Shown piece by piece: positions 27,870 through 37,094 of a stretch of 64,000 nucleotides of DNA. Within the stretch, counting starts at the first letter, position 1; each line of letters opens with the position of its first letter. Both the position numbers and the translations under genes were made by a program. Source of the stretch: Coemansia sp. RSA 487 (taxonomy: Eukaryota; Kickxellomycota; Kickxellomycetes; Kickxellales; Kickxellaceae); contig JANBRJ010000070.1 in the NCBI GenBank assembly GCA_027577595.1, positions 26,895-90,894 on the forward strand. The letters are read 5' to 3'. Under the pieces are notes generated by a model. That model was not told the DNA's origin and did no database searches. It worked only from the letters and a program-made list of their open reading frames with translations.

Positions 27870-29426
27870 ATGCATATTAGCAATATTCCCGACCTAATAC
27901 TTGCTGGTATTATACGTTCTTTCTGTCAAGACGTTCAGCATCGTATTAGACATCCAGCAGACAAGGAAAAGTGGGCTGAAAAGTTCGTATTGCTAGCTGT
28001 TTGCAGAAAATGGAGATATTTTGCACTCCCCCTTGTCCACAAGTATTCATTTATTTCAATCGACTATGCCTTCTCGCCTATGGGAAATAACTCCGACAGT
28101 GGTGCGCAGTCTAATCTAGATATGGTGCTAAAAAGCAGGGACATCATTTTTCCAACACATCTCTACGTCACCTTTGACTACTACAATAGCCAGCTTTTCA
28201 TTTTAGCAGCATTGGTTGATAAGCTGAAAGCGCATGCGGATGTTCTGGAAAGCATATCAAGCGTTACAATAACAACACCAGACATATCTTACTATGGTCA
28301 CGACGAGGCGAGGGTTTCGGTGAATAGCAAGCAAATAGTGTTTTTTGGAAACGAATTTATGCGGATCTTGCCAAGTGTTTCTATTCTCGACTGGGAAGAC
28401 ATTCCTGATGATTATTTTATGGCAGACTTTGCAAAAATCCTATACATTGGATACGTGTCTCAGTTGACTCAAATCAACTATAACCTACCCTTGTTGACAT
28501 CTGTATCGTCTCTTTCAGAGAATTTAACCCACCTTCGTGTAGATTTCTCTGAAACGCAAAGCATGTATCTTCCACGCATTCCCAGCAAAAACTTGGTGTC
28601 GTTGGAGCTCACAGGATTGACTGATGGATTTGATTGGAGTCTATTTGAAGACCCAAATAAATACAACACTGTATATTTTGCTAGCTTGCAAAGAATCGAG
28701 CTTGATATACTATCATCATCTGGATTAATGGACAGCCGTTCAAAGTTCAAGCAAATTGTGATTGCACCCAAACTTGAGTTTATCAAATTCCCTGTGTGCA
28801 CATTCACCTTATCCTTTTTGGCACGCATTGGTGATTTAGAAAATGTTACACTAAATATCGACATACCAGGCTATGCACACTGCATTATAGCGAATACAAA
28901 GCTCAGCTATGCTTTGATAAATGTATTCGTCAATTATATACACAATGCCAGCTCATACAATATACCCATCGATGCAGCTTTGTTCACAAGCGATATGCTT
29001 TGCATTCCCGCTTTGGCAGGCGCAGTATCGTTGATATATACAGCTTATAGAAGACCATTCACTATTCAGCACTCGGTCTTGCCATCTCTCCACCAACTCC
29101 ACTTACAGACAACAACATTTCTCAGCGATTTGGTAAACATTTTGCCCAAGCTGCCGAATTTGGTGGAATTGCACGCAAAGCATATGTGCTTTACAGAGTA
29201 TAATGACTATGATTATAGCTTTAGTAACGACTTTGACTCTTGCTTACCAGATATTTCCGCATATTTGCACAAGAAAATGTTGCCTGGAAAACTTCTAATT
29301 TCAACCAGCGTAAAGAGAATTCACTTGGTAATTGCAGCACCTTCGTACCCAGCGCATTTGAAACTTGACCTTCACAAGTTTTTCCACACGAGAATCCCTT
29401 CGCTGGAAGATATAGTTGTACGCTGA
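27870..29426 (+). CDS. Orphan F-box-like / leucine-rich protein
   Basis: A 518-residue protein with no family I recognise with certainty. The N-terminal 45 residues have the look of an F-box: hydrophobic Ile-Pro-Asp-Leu-Ile-Leu, then a Leu-Leu-Ala-Val-Cys-Arg-Lys-Trp-Arg helix and Ala-Leu-Pro-Leu-Val. The body has irregular Leu/Ile-spaced segments (for example Leu-Thr-His-Leu-Arg-Val and Leu-Val-Ser-Leu-Glu-Leu-Thr) suggesting leucine-rich repeats. Expanded families of this type are common in Kickxellomycotina fungi; such proteins are presumed substrate receptors of SCF ubiquitin ligases. The base composition is more AT-rich than the neighbouring genes, with AT-ending codons favoured. The start is set at the ATG at 27870, which opens the F-box-like segment; the open frame continues upstream. 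Confidence 0.6.
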   Translation: MHISNIPDLILAGIIRSFCQDVQHRIRHPADKEKWAEKFVLLAVCRKWRYFALPLVHKYSFISIDYAFSPMGNNSDSGAQSNLDMVLKSRDIIFPTHLYVTFDYYNSQLFILAALVDKLKAHADVLESISSVTITTPDISYYGHDEARVSVNSKQIVFFGNEFMRILPSVSILDWEDIPDDYFMADFAKILYIGYVSQLTQINYNLPLLTSVSSLSENLTHLRVDFSETQSMYLPRIPSKNLVSLELTGLTDGFDWSLFEDPNKYNTVYFASLQRIELDILSSSGLMDSRSKFKQIVIAPKLEFIKFPVCTFTLSFLARIGDLENVTLNIDIPGYAHCIIANTKLSYALINVFVNYIHNASSYNIPIDAALFTSDMLCIPALAGAVSLIYTAYRRPFTIQHSVLPSLHQLHLQTTTFLSDLVNILPKLPNLVELHAKHMCFTEYNDYDYSFSNDFDSCLPDISAYLHKKMLPGKLLISTSVKRIHLVIAAPSYPAHLKLDLHKFFHTRIPSLEDIVVR

Positions 29427-29813
29427 ACGGCAGTGGTCAAGAGACGATAATCAATTTGTGGTTTAGAGAAGTATCTTTAACGGAATAAACACAGGCTACG
29501 AACGATGATTGAACGTATACGAATAACGACCAAATATGGCATTCCCGTTTATCATATTAGTAACCAAGAAAGGACAGATAACCCAAGGTTTATCAGGCAA
29601 TAGATTGATTCTTTAAGTGGTTTTTAATCTAATCGGACCATATCTAAAACACAATCAATTTCGAATTCTCTTCAAAATTGGTGGGACAGAAACGGCTGCA
29701 ACGTTTCTCTGCTTTTCGGCTAAAAATACGTATTTACTTTTCTCTTTTCTTTGTTACCCTGAGTGTGACGGTCTTTCTTCCTTTTATTTTCATTTATAGC
29801 GCACAAAAAGAGC
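29427..29813. other. Intergenic spacer
   Basis: A 387-base AT-rich spacer ending in a pyrimidine-rich tract (about 29740-29795) directly before the Mmc1-like gene. It is presumably that gene's promoter. No gene is seen. Confidence 0.4.
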
Positions 29814-31976
29814 ATGCTTGGTTCGCGGGTAGTAGGTTTACGACAGCAGACAAGGAGCAAGAGTGCTTCATTGCGAATTTGGACGCTGAATCCATTGGCC
29901 AAATGGCTCTCCACAACAGTTCGCGTCTCTCGGTCCACACCACGAAGACTCCTAGAGCACGAAAATCACGTGCCTCTTACTAAAAGTGCGATTTATAATG
30001 CTCAAATTCGCGGAATCAGCGTACAACCCCTGACAGCTTCCACAAGCAAATCAGGAATACAGAGCTCCGTAACAAGCGAAGAGAAACATGACAGAGCTTC
30101 TCAGATGAACGACCTCGCAACAGAGATGTCTGCTACACTCGCAAGTGAAAGTACGCCAACCTTTTCAGCATGGGAGGCGCGGATCCGCAAGCTTAGCACT
30201 GAACAACATATGATTCAAAAGCGCACTGGAATAATCTATCTGGACGAACTGAAATCACAAGCATCAATGATAGCCGGGATCGCTCTGAAAAGACAGGTTT
30301 CTAATGACCTGGTTCATAAAGTTGCCAAGGCTATTGACACGGCGTTATCCAACTCTAAAGGGCCTGTTTCTGTCGAGATCAACAACCAGATCAATGTTAT
30401 ATCGTCGCATAACTCAACTGAAGCCTTTGATCTGCTTAGCTCCGCAAAAGAGCATAATGATTGTGATATGACATTTCTCTCTGTCTCTGTAGCGGAAGAG
30501 ATAGGCTACAGTGGCTATGTTGATTGGATCTTTTCGTGCAGCCAGCTCATTGTTGTTGCCAACCGATATAATCTCCTTCAATCCTTAGTTCTTACAAAAC
30601 CAATCTTGAGCGCATTGCAATTGCACCCAAAGGTGACCATTTTGCTCGACGAGATCGAGTCCAACAAGGAAACCATCAGCGCATACACAGCATTGCTCCA
30701 AGAAGCTCTGCCGATGCTTGGGGCTAGAAATGAACTTACAAACAAAGTTCGTATCTCTGTTGTTCCTGCTGCCTCTATTATCCCTGAGCTATCGACTGAG
30801 GACAAACAAGATGTAGCTTGGACTGAACGCATGATCCAAAGAGCCAACAGCCAAGAAATGCTTGAAGGTGCGTTAAGCGCCGTCGTTTCTTGCATTGAAT
30901 CTGGCGGTGGGTCTGTTTCTACAACTTCTTCGTGCGAGTTTCCACCCACATATCAAACGTGCAACATCGAATATACGACACAAGGCACACAAGATAAGCA
31001 CCATCTTGCAACAGAATCAACTACGATTCTCGATTCTTTGCAAACTGCTTCTGATATGGGTTCCGAGACTATAGCACTATCAAAGCTCAGCAGCCGTATA
31101 CAAAGCGAGTTCGTCAATGGCAGCGATCTGGACGCTGTGGATACCAGTGTTGGTGCCATTAAGAAACGAGTGCAACGGTGGTTTACAAGTGGGAGCATAT
31201 GGAAGGCGATGTTTATGAAGGTAGAAGAGGTATCGGACACCCTGGTGGAGGACGCTATCCTTGACTGCTCGTTTGAAGAGGCTGATCTTGCCATGGTCCA
31301 TGCATCTGGCCGCCTGAACGAATCGATCAGAAACGCCGTCAACGAGCTAGCTGAAGCGCTTGACAGATTTTACTATGTGACGCTGTCCGAGAAAGAAGCG
31401 TCGGTGTCGGTTGATCCATCAGCACTTAGCTCGGCAAAAGGAGCACTGTGCGCACTAGCTCTGCGAAGAGAACCTGTGAGACATTTCTTGCTTGCACGTC
31501 ATGTCTGGGATACGCGTAAAGAGCTTGTGGAGAGCGATACATTGACAGAAATCCCTGCGTACATCCGTACCTCGCTGACCGGATTCTGGGCCATAAACGC
31601 TGGATCTATTTTGGCTGGCATCGGAAGCTGGGCATACCTGGATTCTCCACTCATATACGCATTTTCCGGAAGTGCAGCTCTTGCAGCCGTTTCGTTTGTG
31701 TGGCTCGGATACCGCTGGCGACAGCTAAGCTTGCAGCTGTATAGACAACTAGATTACCAGGGTATCGCGCTGACTCGCAAGGTCATTGATGCTCACAGGT
31801 TGGAACTGCGGTCCAAGCTAGACCAGCCGGTCCACGAGTGTATTGGTAGCACCTCTGGACTTCAGCAGTTGATTGCTAGGTATTCAAGGACGACAAGCAT
31901 TGGAGGCACAAACGGCGCTCTGGTAGCTAATGCTGCTTCGTGGAGATCACGGCTAGAGCAGCTAGCGCTTATCTGA
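29814..31976 (+). CDS. Mitochondrial inner-membrane protein, Mmc1-like
   Basis: A 720-residue protein. The first 75 residues are rich in Arg, Ser, Thr and Leu with almost no acids, a good mitochondrial presequence. The middle is mostly helical, with a Val-Val-Ala-Asn-Arg-Tyr segment and a following His-Pro-Lys-Val-Thr-Ile-Leu-Leu-Asp strand that resemble a reduced GTPase-like core without a P-loop. Near residues 597-640 are two hydrophobic segments separated by a short turn, followed by a basic amphipathic helix with Trp-Arg-Gln. This order (presequence, degenerate dynamin-like core, C-terminal membrane hairpin) suggests the fungal Mmc1 family, which has been linked to cristae structure. I infer this from layout and local resemblance only. 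It could be another lineage-specific mitochondrial protein. No intron is needed. Confidence 0.5.
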   Translation: MLGSRVVGLRQQTRSKSASLRIWTLNPLAKWLSTTVRVSRSTPRRLLEHENHVPLTKSAIYNAQIRGISVQPLTASTSKSGIQSSVTSEEKHDRASQMNDLATEMSATLASESTPTFSAWEARIRKLSTEQHMIQKRTGIIYLDELKSQASMIAGIALKRQVSNDLVHKVAKAIDTALSNSKGPVSVEINNQINVISSHNSTEAFDLLSSAKEHNDCDMTFLSVSVAEEIGYSGYVDWIFSCSQLIVVANRYNLLQSLVLTKPILSALQLHPKVTILLDEIESNKETISAYTALLQEALPMLGARNELTNKVRISVVPAASIIPELSTEDKQDVAWTERMIQRANSQEMLEGALSAVVSCIESGGGSVSTTSSCEFPPTYQTCNIEYTTQGTQDKHHLATESTTILDSLQTASDMGSETIALSKLSSRIQSEFVNGSDLDAVDTSVGAIKKRVQRWFTSGSIWKAMFMKVEEVSDTLVEDAILDCSFEEADLAMVHASGRLNESIRNAVNELAEALDRFYYVTLSEKEASVSVDPSALSSAKGALCALALRREPVRHFLLARHVWDTRKELVESDTLTEIPAYIRTSLTGFWAINAGSILAGIGSWAYLDSPLIYAFSGSAALAAVSFVWLGYRWRQLSLQLYRQLDYQGIALTRKVIDAHRLELRSKLDQPVHECIGSTSGLQQLIARYSRTTSIGGTNGALVANAASWRSRLEQLALI

Positions 31977-32177
31977 ACATACTAGGACTATGTCTCATCA
32001 CCTTGTCAAAAGCTAGAACCGTTTACTTTCCTTAAAATATAAAATAATATTCTTGCACCATAGGCAATGAAAGCAAAGTAAAATATTCCATAAACCTTTT
32101 CTGCTCTCTTTCTTTCTTTACTATTGTTTTTTTACTTTTCGACGTTTTGGTGAAATTCCGTCTGCATTTTTTAGAAC

Positions 32178-32486
32178 ATGGCTTTTGACACTCTAGGAGT
32201 TTTCTTTGCTGCGTTTGTTGCGCTTGGCGGCGCAATAGGCTATTTCAAGTCAAGCAGCGTGGCCTCTCTTGTTAGCGGCCTTGTGTTCGGCGCGCTCATC
32301 TCCCTAAGCGCACAGCTAGCCGTGGGCAATTCAAAAGGCTACAACCTGGCGCCAGCGATCGTGTGCTTTATTCTGTTCGTTGTCATGGGAAGCCGGTTTA
32401 TGAACAGCAAAAAGTTCATGCCTGCTGGCATGGTTGCGGCAACCAGCCTGCTCATGATGCTCCGCTATGCGCTCCGGCTCTTTTAG
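32178..32486 (+). CDS. TMEM14 / UPF0136 family small membrane protein
   Basis: A 102-residue protein with four hydrophobic segments and the family pattern Gly-Gly-x-Ile-Gly-Tyr-x-Lys-x-x-Ser at about 18-28, with Ser-x-x-Ser-Gly near 31. Later come Gly-Ser-Arg-Phe-x-x-Ser-x-Lys-Phe-Met-Pro-Ala-Gly at about 75-88 and a final helix, as in TMEM14 and yeast Tmh11/Yjr085c. Length is typical. The vertebrate TMEM14C acts in mitochondrial porphyrin transport; in fungi the role is not established, but mitochondrial inner membrane location is likely. It converges on PDRG1, with 128 bases between stops. Confidence 0.88.
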   Translation: MAFDTLGVFFAAFVALGGAIGYFKSSSVASLVSGLVFGALISLSAQLAVGNSKGYNLAPAIVCFILFVVMGSRFMNSKKFMPAGMVAATSLLMMLRYALRLF

Positions 32487-32614
32487 CTTTGCACCTTCTC
32501 CGTTCAGTAGTTATTTTGCAAAATAATATTGTTTTCTATATCCTTTACGCAAACTGAGAACAGCTGAATATGCAGCTATGATCCCGCAGAGCCTCCTAGC
32601 AAAGCTCTCTTTCT

Positions 32615-32989
32615 TTAATTTGTAGCTTTCAGGTTCATGGATCTTGCAATTGACTCCTTGCGCTCGTCGCCTTCGAGTTGGGCAAGCAGCTCAACCTTCT
32701 TTTTCAGTCGCTGGCGCACATCGTCAATGGCACCATCTAGCTCCTTTTGCGCGCCTTCGACCATTCCCTGCGCCTTTGCGGCAGGCATATCTAAGAAAAA
32801 GTCGCCCATGTTGATCGTCGTTGTCGCTAGACGGCTGCCAGGTCGTACATTCTTTGTTTGCTGACGTAGCTTGTTAATCGCCTCACGGGTTTCCTGTCGT
32901 TTGCGGTCATAGTCAATCGACAGTTGTTTGTCGGTCAAAATGTCATCGGCCAGAACCTCGATCTTTTTTTGCCTTTCAACAATGTCCAT
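32615..32989 (-). CDS. PDRG1: PDRG1 homologue (prefoldin-like subunit)
   Basis: A 124-residue protein with two coiled-coil helices flanking a beta-hairpin, the prefoldin layout. Helix 1 includes Leu-Ala-Asp-Asp-Ile-Leu-Thr-Asp-Lys-Gln and Tyr-Asp-Arg-Lys-Arg-Gln-Glu-Thr-Arg-Glu. The hairpin contains Met-Gly-Asp-Phe-Phe-Leu-Asp-Met-Pro. Helix 2 is rich in Lys, Leu and Asp. It closely follows p53 and DNA-damage-regulated protein 1, a part of the R2TP/prefoldin-like co-chaperone complex that assists assembly of RNA polymerases and PIKK kinases. The longer open frame upstream has no family similarity, so the ATG at 32989 is used. A strong acceptor-like sequence (T-rich then CAG) lies about 35 bases upstream, so an intron in the 5-prime UTR is possible. 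Confidence 0.9.
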   Translation of the reverse strand: MDIVERQKKIEVLADDILTDKQLSIDYDRKRQETREAINKLRQQTKNVRPGSRLATTTINMGDFFLDMPAAKAQGMVEGAQKELDGAIDDVRQRLKKKVELLAQLEGDERKESIARSMNLKATN

Positions 32990-34122
32990 GCTGTTGTTGC
33001 TTATTTCTAAATGGAAGAGATGCCTGAAACAAAAAATATAGCAAATTATTGTCTTCAAGAGAGCAAACGCACATAACTTTTGCTTTTGATTGGAAAGTGT
33101 AGGCACAGAGCTGCCACAATTGCTTTTATGGGGGAAGGAATCGTGAACTAGCGCGGCTTTCCCACCTGGCTCCAAATATCTACATTTCTTTAATAAAATT
33201 GGAAAATATACGAGTCCATGGCCCGACCCATCTACTGAAAAGAGTGGTGCCGGTTCCTTAAAATGTCCTCGCATCTACCTTCTCCGAGGCCTGGGGGCGG
33301 GAAATGACCATTTGGCCATTGATGCCCCTGGCATTTCTAAACCACCGCTTTCACATAAAAATGCAAAAGCAGATTTAAAAACGTGGCAGCCGTCGTTTAA
33401 ACTTTTTGATAAGGAAAAAAAGGAAAAAGAGGTAGTATTAGAGACTGCCCCAAGCCATTCTATATTTATCTGTGCACCCGGATCGTGGGGTTTTCTCGTG
33501 TTATGATGGGTCAATTTACGTGACTGATCGAGCTGAGAGGAGAGAAGCTTCCATGTTGGTTATAACATTGCCCGTGTGAATTAGAGGCTATCAACCAAGT
33601 AGAAGCTTTAGAAAACAGCAAGAAGGATGCAATTATTTCCCCCTGTACTCCTGTCTTGGACATTTCCGTACAGGGCTACCCAGTTCAGATAAACCTTCAC
33701 CACCTTAAAACACCTGGAGACCTCAAACTGGGGGCAGAAAACACAGCCAAAACCCATCACAGCTTTTTCGACTGTTTACTAAAAAGGAGATTTTTGAAAA
33801 AAACACATTCTTGGTTTTCTGTTTCTTTTTTTCTTCTCAGTTTACAACATATTTCTCTCTTGTATTCTTTCTTTTTCTTTTTCTTTTCTGTTTACACGGC
33901 AACAGACGCGAGTACCGGGGGTATCATCGTCGGTTTTCGAGCACCTGTCGGTCGGGACTTGTAGAATACCTTTCTTCTGTTTGCTAGTGCTTCTCTGACG
34001 CCAGTCTCTTGGTACTAGGGGGCAAGCAGCCACGTCACCTTTGCTTCACTTTTGTTGGCTCTTATACTTTATCACACAACAGCACAAATACCTGGGGATT
34101 ATTATTTATTTTTCGCTTGCAA
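32990..34122. promoter_or_regulatory. Divergent upstream region, PDRG1 / TEM1, 1.1 kb
   Basis: No gene is recognised. The plus strand becomes strongly pyrimidine-rich at about 33828-33890, typical for leaders here and probably belonging to TEM1. Short open frames on both strands lack any family features. Confidence 0.45.
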
Positions 34123-35189
34123 ATGTCGACTGGCCAGCACAAGCGCGAAGACGAAGACGCTGCAGACGGGGACGAGTAAGTGTATAGTGCCTATGCAAGA
34201 TGGCAGATTTTGGCGTCGACTACCGTTTGAACTGAGGCACATGCTCTACCTACATGTGTCTTTATGGCCTGAGTATGGCCATATCTGACGCTTCTGTCCC
34301 AGAGAGTGTAAATGAATTGGATGAGTGGGTAGGGGGTATGAGAATGCAATAATATAACGTGGCAACAATGGTGAAAAGAAGAGACACTACTACCCCGCTA
34401 GCGCATACACTCAGTTCACAGTAGACATGAACAAACTTCCAGTGCATGTGTCTGTGTCTGTGTCTGTTGAGCTCCTCTCTTGTGCTCTTGATTACCTGCT
34501 CTTGATTTACACTTCTTTGACAACGCGTGCTAATTAATTATCTCCTCAAATATCCTTCTTGTTTTCTGCTTTTGTGGCTGCAACATCTATGTTGGCTTGT
34601 GTGTAGGATCGTCCTCAAGGTCGGCATGCTGGGTGATGCGCAGATAGGCAAAACAACGCTCATGGTCCGCTATGTATTTGGCGAGTATGACCCAAACATC
34701 GTTCAGACGTTAGGCGTGAACTATCTTGAGAAATCAGTACACTTGCGAAGCACGCGGGTGCGGTTCAGTATCTGGGATCTTGGCGGTGAGCGAGAGTTCC
34801 TGAGCATGCTTCCGTTAGTATGTTCAGAGTCCGCAGTGATCCTATTCCTCTTTGATCTAACACAGCGGCGGTCGTTAAACTCGATTGAGCAGTGGTACCG
34901 GCAAGCACGCGCATTCAACAGCACCGCCGCGCCAATTCTGGTGGGCACAAAATACGATCAGTTTGCAGACGAAGAGTTTACATCCAAAGAAGAACAGGTG
35001 GTTATCACAAAGCGAGCGCGGTTAGTTGCTCGGGCAATGAGGGCCTCGCTTGTTTTCTGCTCGTCGTTACGCTCGATCAACGTACAGCGCATATTCAAGA
35101 TCGCGCTAAGCAAGACGTTTGACTTGCGGCCAAACTTTGAGGAGATTACGGAATTTGGCGAACCTATTTTAGAGTTTAAAAATGTCTGA
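34123..35189 (+). CDS. TEM1: Tem1/Spg1 septation GTPase (two exons)
   Basis: Exon 1 is 34123-34175 and exon 2 34607-35189, giving 211 residues. The exon-1 frame meets TAA at the donor site, so splicing is required. GA|GTAAGT joined to TAG|GATC restores Glu-Ile-Val-Leu-Lys-Val-Gly-Met-Leu-Gly-Asp. GTPase motifs: P-loop Gly-Asp-Ala-Gln-Ile-Gly-Lys-Thr-Thr, Gln-Thr-Leu-Gly-Val-Asn-Tyr in switch I, Trp-Asp-Leu-Gly-Gly-Glu in switch II, and Gly-Thr-Lys-Tyr-Asp as G4. The Asn-Met/Ser-Met-Leu-Pro-Leu-Val-Cys block and Ser-Ile-Asn-Val-Gln-Arg-Ile-Phe-Lys are hallmarks of Tem1/Spg1, which triggers the mitotic exit or septation initiation network at the spindle pole. In switch II, Glu replaces the usual Gln. 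No C-terminal lipidation cysteine is present, as in the family. Confidence 0.94.
34176..34606 (+). other. Long GT-AG intron of TEM1
   Basis: A 431-base intron with donor GTAAGT, a branch-like GCTAAT near 34527 and acceptor TGTAG. It includes a short TGTGTC tandem repeat at about 34446-34468. It is the longest intron seen in this window. Confidence 0.8.
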
Positions 35190-35773
35190 TCCAGCCTGTG
35201 CCTTTTCTTGACTCTTATTTTCAACTTATTTTTCCTTTCGATACATTTATGTTGGTTTGTAGAAGACGAAAGGGGGATATTAAAGAGAAGATGCAATGCA
35301 CAGACATACCGTGTCCATTGTACTTTGTGCCTTGTTCGAGCAATTCATCGATTCATCATGCACTTGACCAAAACCATATTAACCCACAAATGCACACCTG
35401 GGTGTTCTCTGGGGTCAATCGGGATCACTAGGCTCCGCTCAAATGGAAAAAGAAATCTTTGTGTTTTTAAGGTTACCATGTCAAATTACTGGTTCGGTCC
35501 ACCATTTTTTGGTGTTCCTCTTCTGGTTTCTTGGAGCGCTGTTGATATTAATCGGCAAGCGCATACAGTTTCCAGGAGGGCTTCTAGCCGTTTACCAGCG
35601 CCGAAGTGTAACCGAGAGCGAATTGTTAAATGGCTTTACTGGTTTGCTTTTCTGTCTGCAATGCTGTCCAAGCGCCTTGCAGCTGGGTTTGAACCAGAAA
35701 AGCTACATCCATTCATCTACCTTGAAACAACAACAAAACAAGGAAAAAAGAGAAACCGAAATGTATTTTTTGT
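35190..35773. other. Convergent spacer TEM1 / BUD13
   Basis: A 584-base spacer with no recognisable gene. A 125-codon plus-strand frame crosses it and runs into the antisense of BUD13; it has no family features. A B-box-like word at 35683-35697 is discussed under rejected items. Confidence 0.4.
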
Positions 35774-36865
35774 TTACCAGTCGGCAACAGAGTTGGCGTA
35801 GTCCTGCGCCAGTCTAGCCGACGCACCGGCTTGGCTCTTGAACATATCACGTTCGAAGCCATTGGATCGGTCAACGCCGTCCCACCTGTACCCAGGCCGG
35901 ATGCCAAAGCGGTTTGGCGGAGCATGGCCCTTGTATTCGGGATACTTTGACTGCTTGGTTGTCTTGTTCTCCAGGAACCCAGCCGCCGGATCGTCCCAAT
36001 GCTGTCGGGAGCGCATCTCCTGGTCATATATATCAGTAGGGTGGCGATGATCCCTGCCACTAGAGGACTCTGAGCGCATGCTCTCGATCTGCTGCTGGTC
36101 ATCGATTTTTGCCCGTTGTTGGACCAACCCTTTGTTCCACTGGGCCTGCAGCCGACGCTGCTCATCGTGCTTCTGCCGCTTGCTCTCCTCTTCCTCGCGG
36201 ACCTTATCGATATCGATGATCTTGCCAGTCTTGGCATCGCGGTAAACCATTTGTTCTTTTTGGGCTTTAGCGTCCGCCGTCGCCTGTTGCAGTTTGCGCA
36301 TATTGTGTGCACGCTCGCGGTCAGCATCCTCCTTGAACACTTCGGCTGTCTGAAGACCATACCGCATCACGGGCGGACGTGCTGGTGATGCTTCATATGT
36401 GCTTTGCTGCTCCTTTTCTTGTTGCTGTTCATGCTGTAGTTGCTTTAGTCGTTGCTTTTCAGCCCTCCGCCTCCTTTGTCGCTCTTCCTCCTCCCTTTTC
36501 TCTCGAGCCTCGCGTTCCTTCTTGTCGTTGTACTCTTTGAGCAGATTCGCCCCCTCTGCAACAACTGGGCGCTCCTCGTCTTCCTCTGCAGAAACCAAAA
36601 GCCCCTCGATCTCGTCTACATTTTTGACTGGGCGTACCACCTGCCATGAGCTCTCGGGATCCTTAAACTTTGGTGTCAGTTTGACGTCCTTTGCAGCCGG
36701 CTCAGCACTAGGATCGCTACACTCTGTTTTGTAGACACGGTCATCGTCATCGTCGATGAGCACGCTCACCATCCCGTGTGCTGGCGTATGGCGCTTTTTC
36801 TTGCTCTTCCGCTCCTTTTTGGGGGCCGGGCCGTAGTGCTTTGCTAAATAGTCGTCTAGCCCCAT
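35774..36865 (-). CDS. BUD13: Pre-mRNA splicing factor Bud13 (RES complex)
   Basis: A 363-residue protein. It begins [12 protein letters not shown], the conserved Bud13/Cwf26 N-terminus. A central charged Glu/Arg/Gln/Lys-rich coiled region (about 115-165) follows. The family signature Tyr-Arg-Asp-x-x-Thr-Gly-Lys is near 210. The C-terminal block contains [12 protein letters not shown] and [11 protein letters not shown]. Bud13 with Snu17 and Pml1 forms the RES complex of the activated spliceosome, helping splicing and nuclear retention of unspliced RNA. The last residues Ala-Val/Ser-Val-Ala-Asp-Trp fit the family end. Length is normal, and the start is unambiguous. Confidence 0.96.
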   Translation of the reverse strand: MGLDDYLAKHYGPAPKKERKSKKKRHTPAHGMVSVLIDDDDDRVYKTECSDPSAEPAAKDVKLTPKFKDPESSWQVVRPVKNVDEIEGLLVSAEEDEERPVVAEGANLLKEYNDKKEREAREKREEEERQRRRRAEKQRLKQLQHEQQQEKEQQSTYEASPARPPVMRYGLQTAEVFKEDADRERAHNMRKLQQATADAKAQKEQMVYRDAKTGKIIDIDKVREEEESKRQKHDEQRRLQAQWNKGLVQQRAKIDDQQQIESMRSESSSGRDHRHPTDIYDQEMRSRQHWDDPAAGFLENKTTKQSKYPEYKGHAPPNRFGIRPGYRWDGVDRSNGFERDMFKSQAGASARLAQDYANSVADW

Positions 36866-37094
36866 GGTTGATTGGTAACGATGGCGGGGGCTTATCCTTC
36901 AGAAATACATTAAAAATACGAAGAAAAAATGAGGGAAGCAATAAATACAGTCAGAGCTTACTCCAGTGGTCATGCGCTATCAGCAAACGACGAAAGCAAA
37001 AGCCTAAGCAAGCTCAACGCAGCACGGGCGGTTGTGGGACAAAAAGTACGCGGTTATTGGTGTCAGGCCGTTACCTCCACCGATCGGTTTTAAT

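Noticed and set aside
34190-34288. Short F-box-like peptide (Leu-Pro-Phe-Glu-Leu-Arg-His-Met-Leu) in the TEM1 intron
   Set aside because: Only about a dozen residues match, in a 32-codon frame. This is too short to distinguish from chance.
35683-35751. Possible minus-strand tRNA with a CTGG/CCAG T-arm-like hairpin and loop TTCAAAC
   Set aside because: The T arm is attractive and five acceptor-like pairs can be drawn, but there is no A box and no anticodon arm. It is probably a chance palindrome.
35443-35817. 125-codon plus-strand frame between TEM1 and BUD13
   Set aside because: It runs into the antisense of BUD13, changes composition along its length and has no family features.
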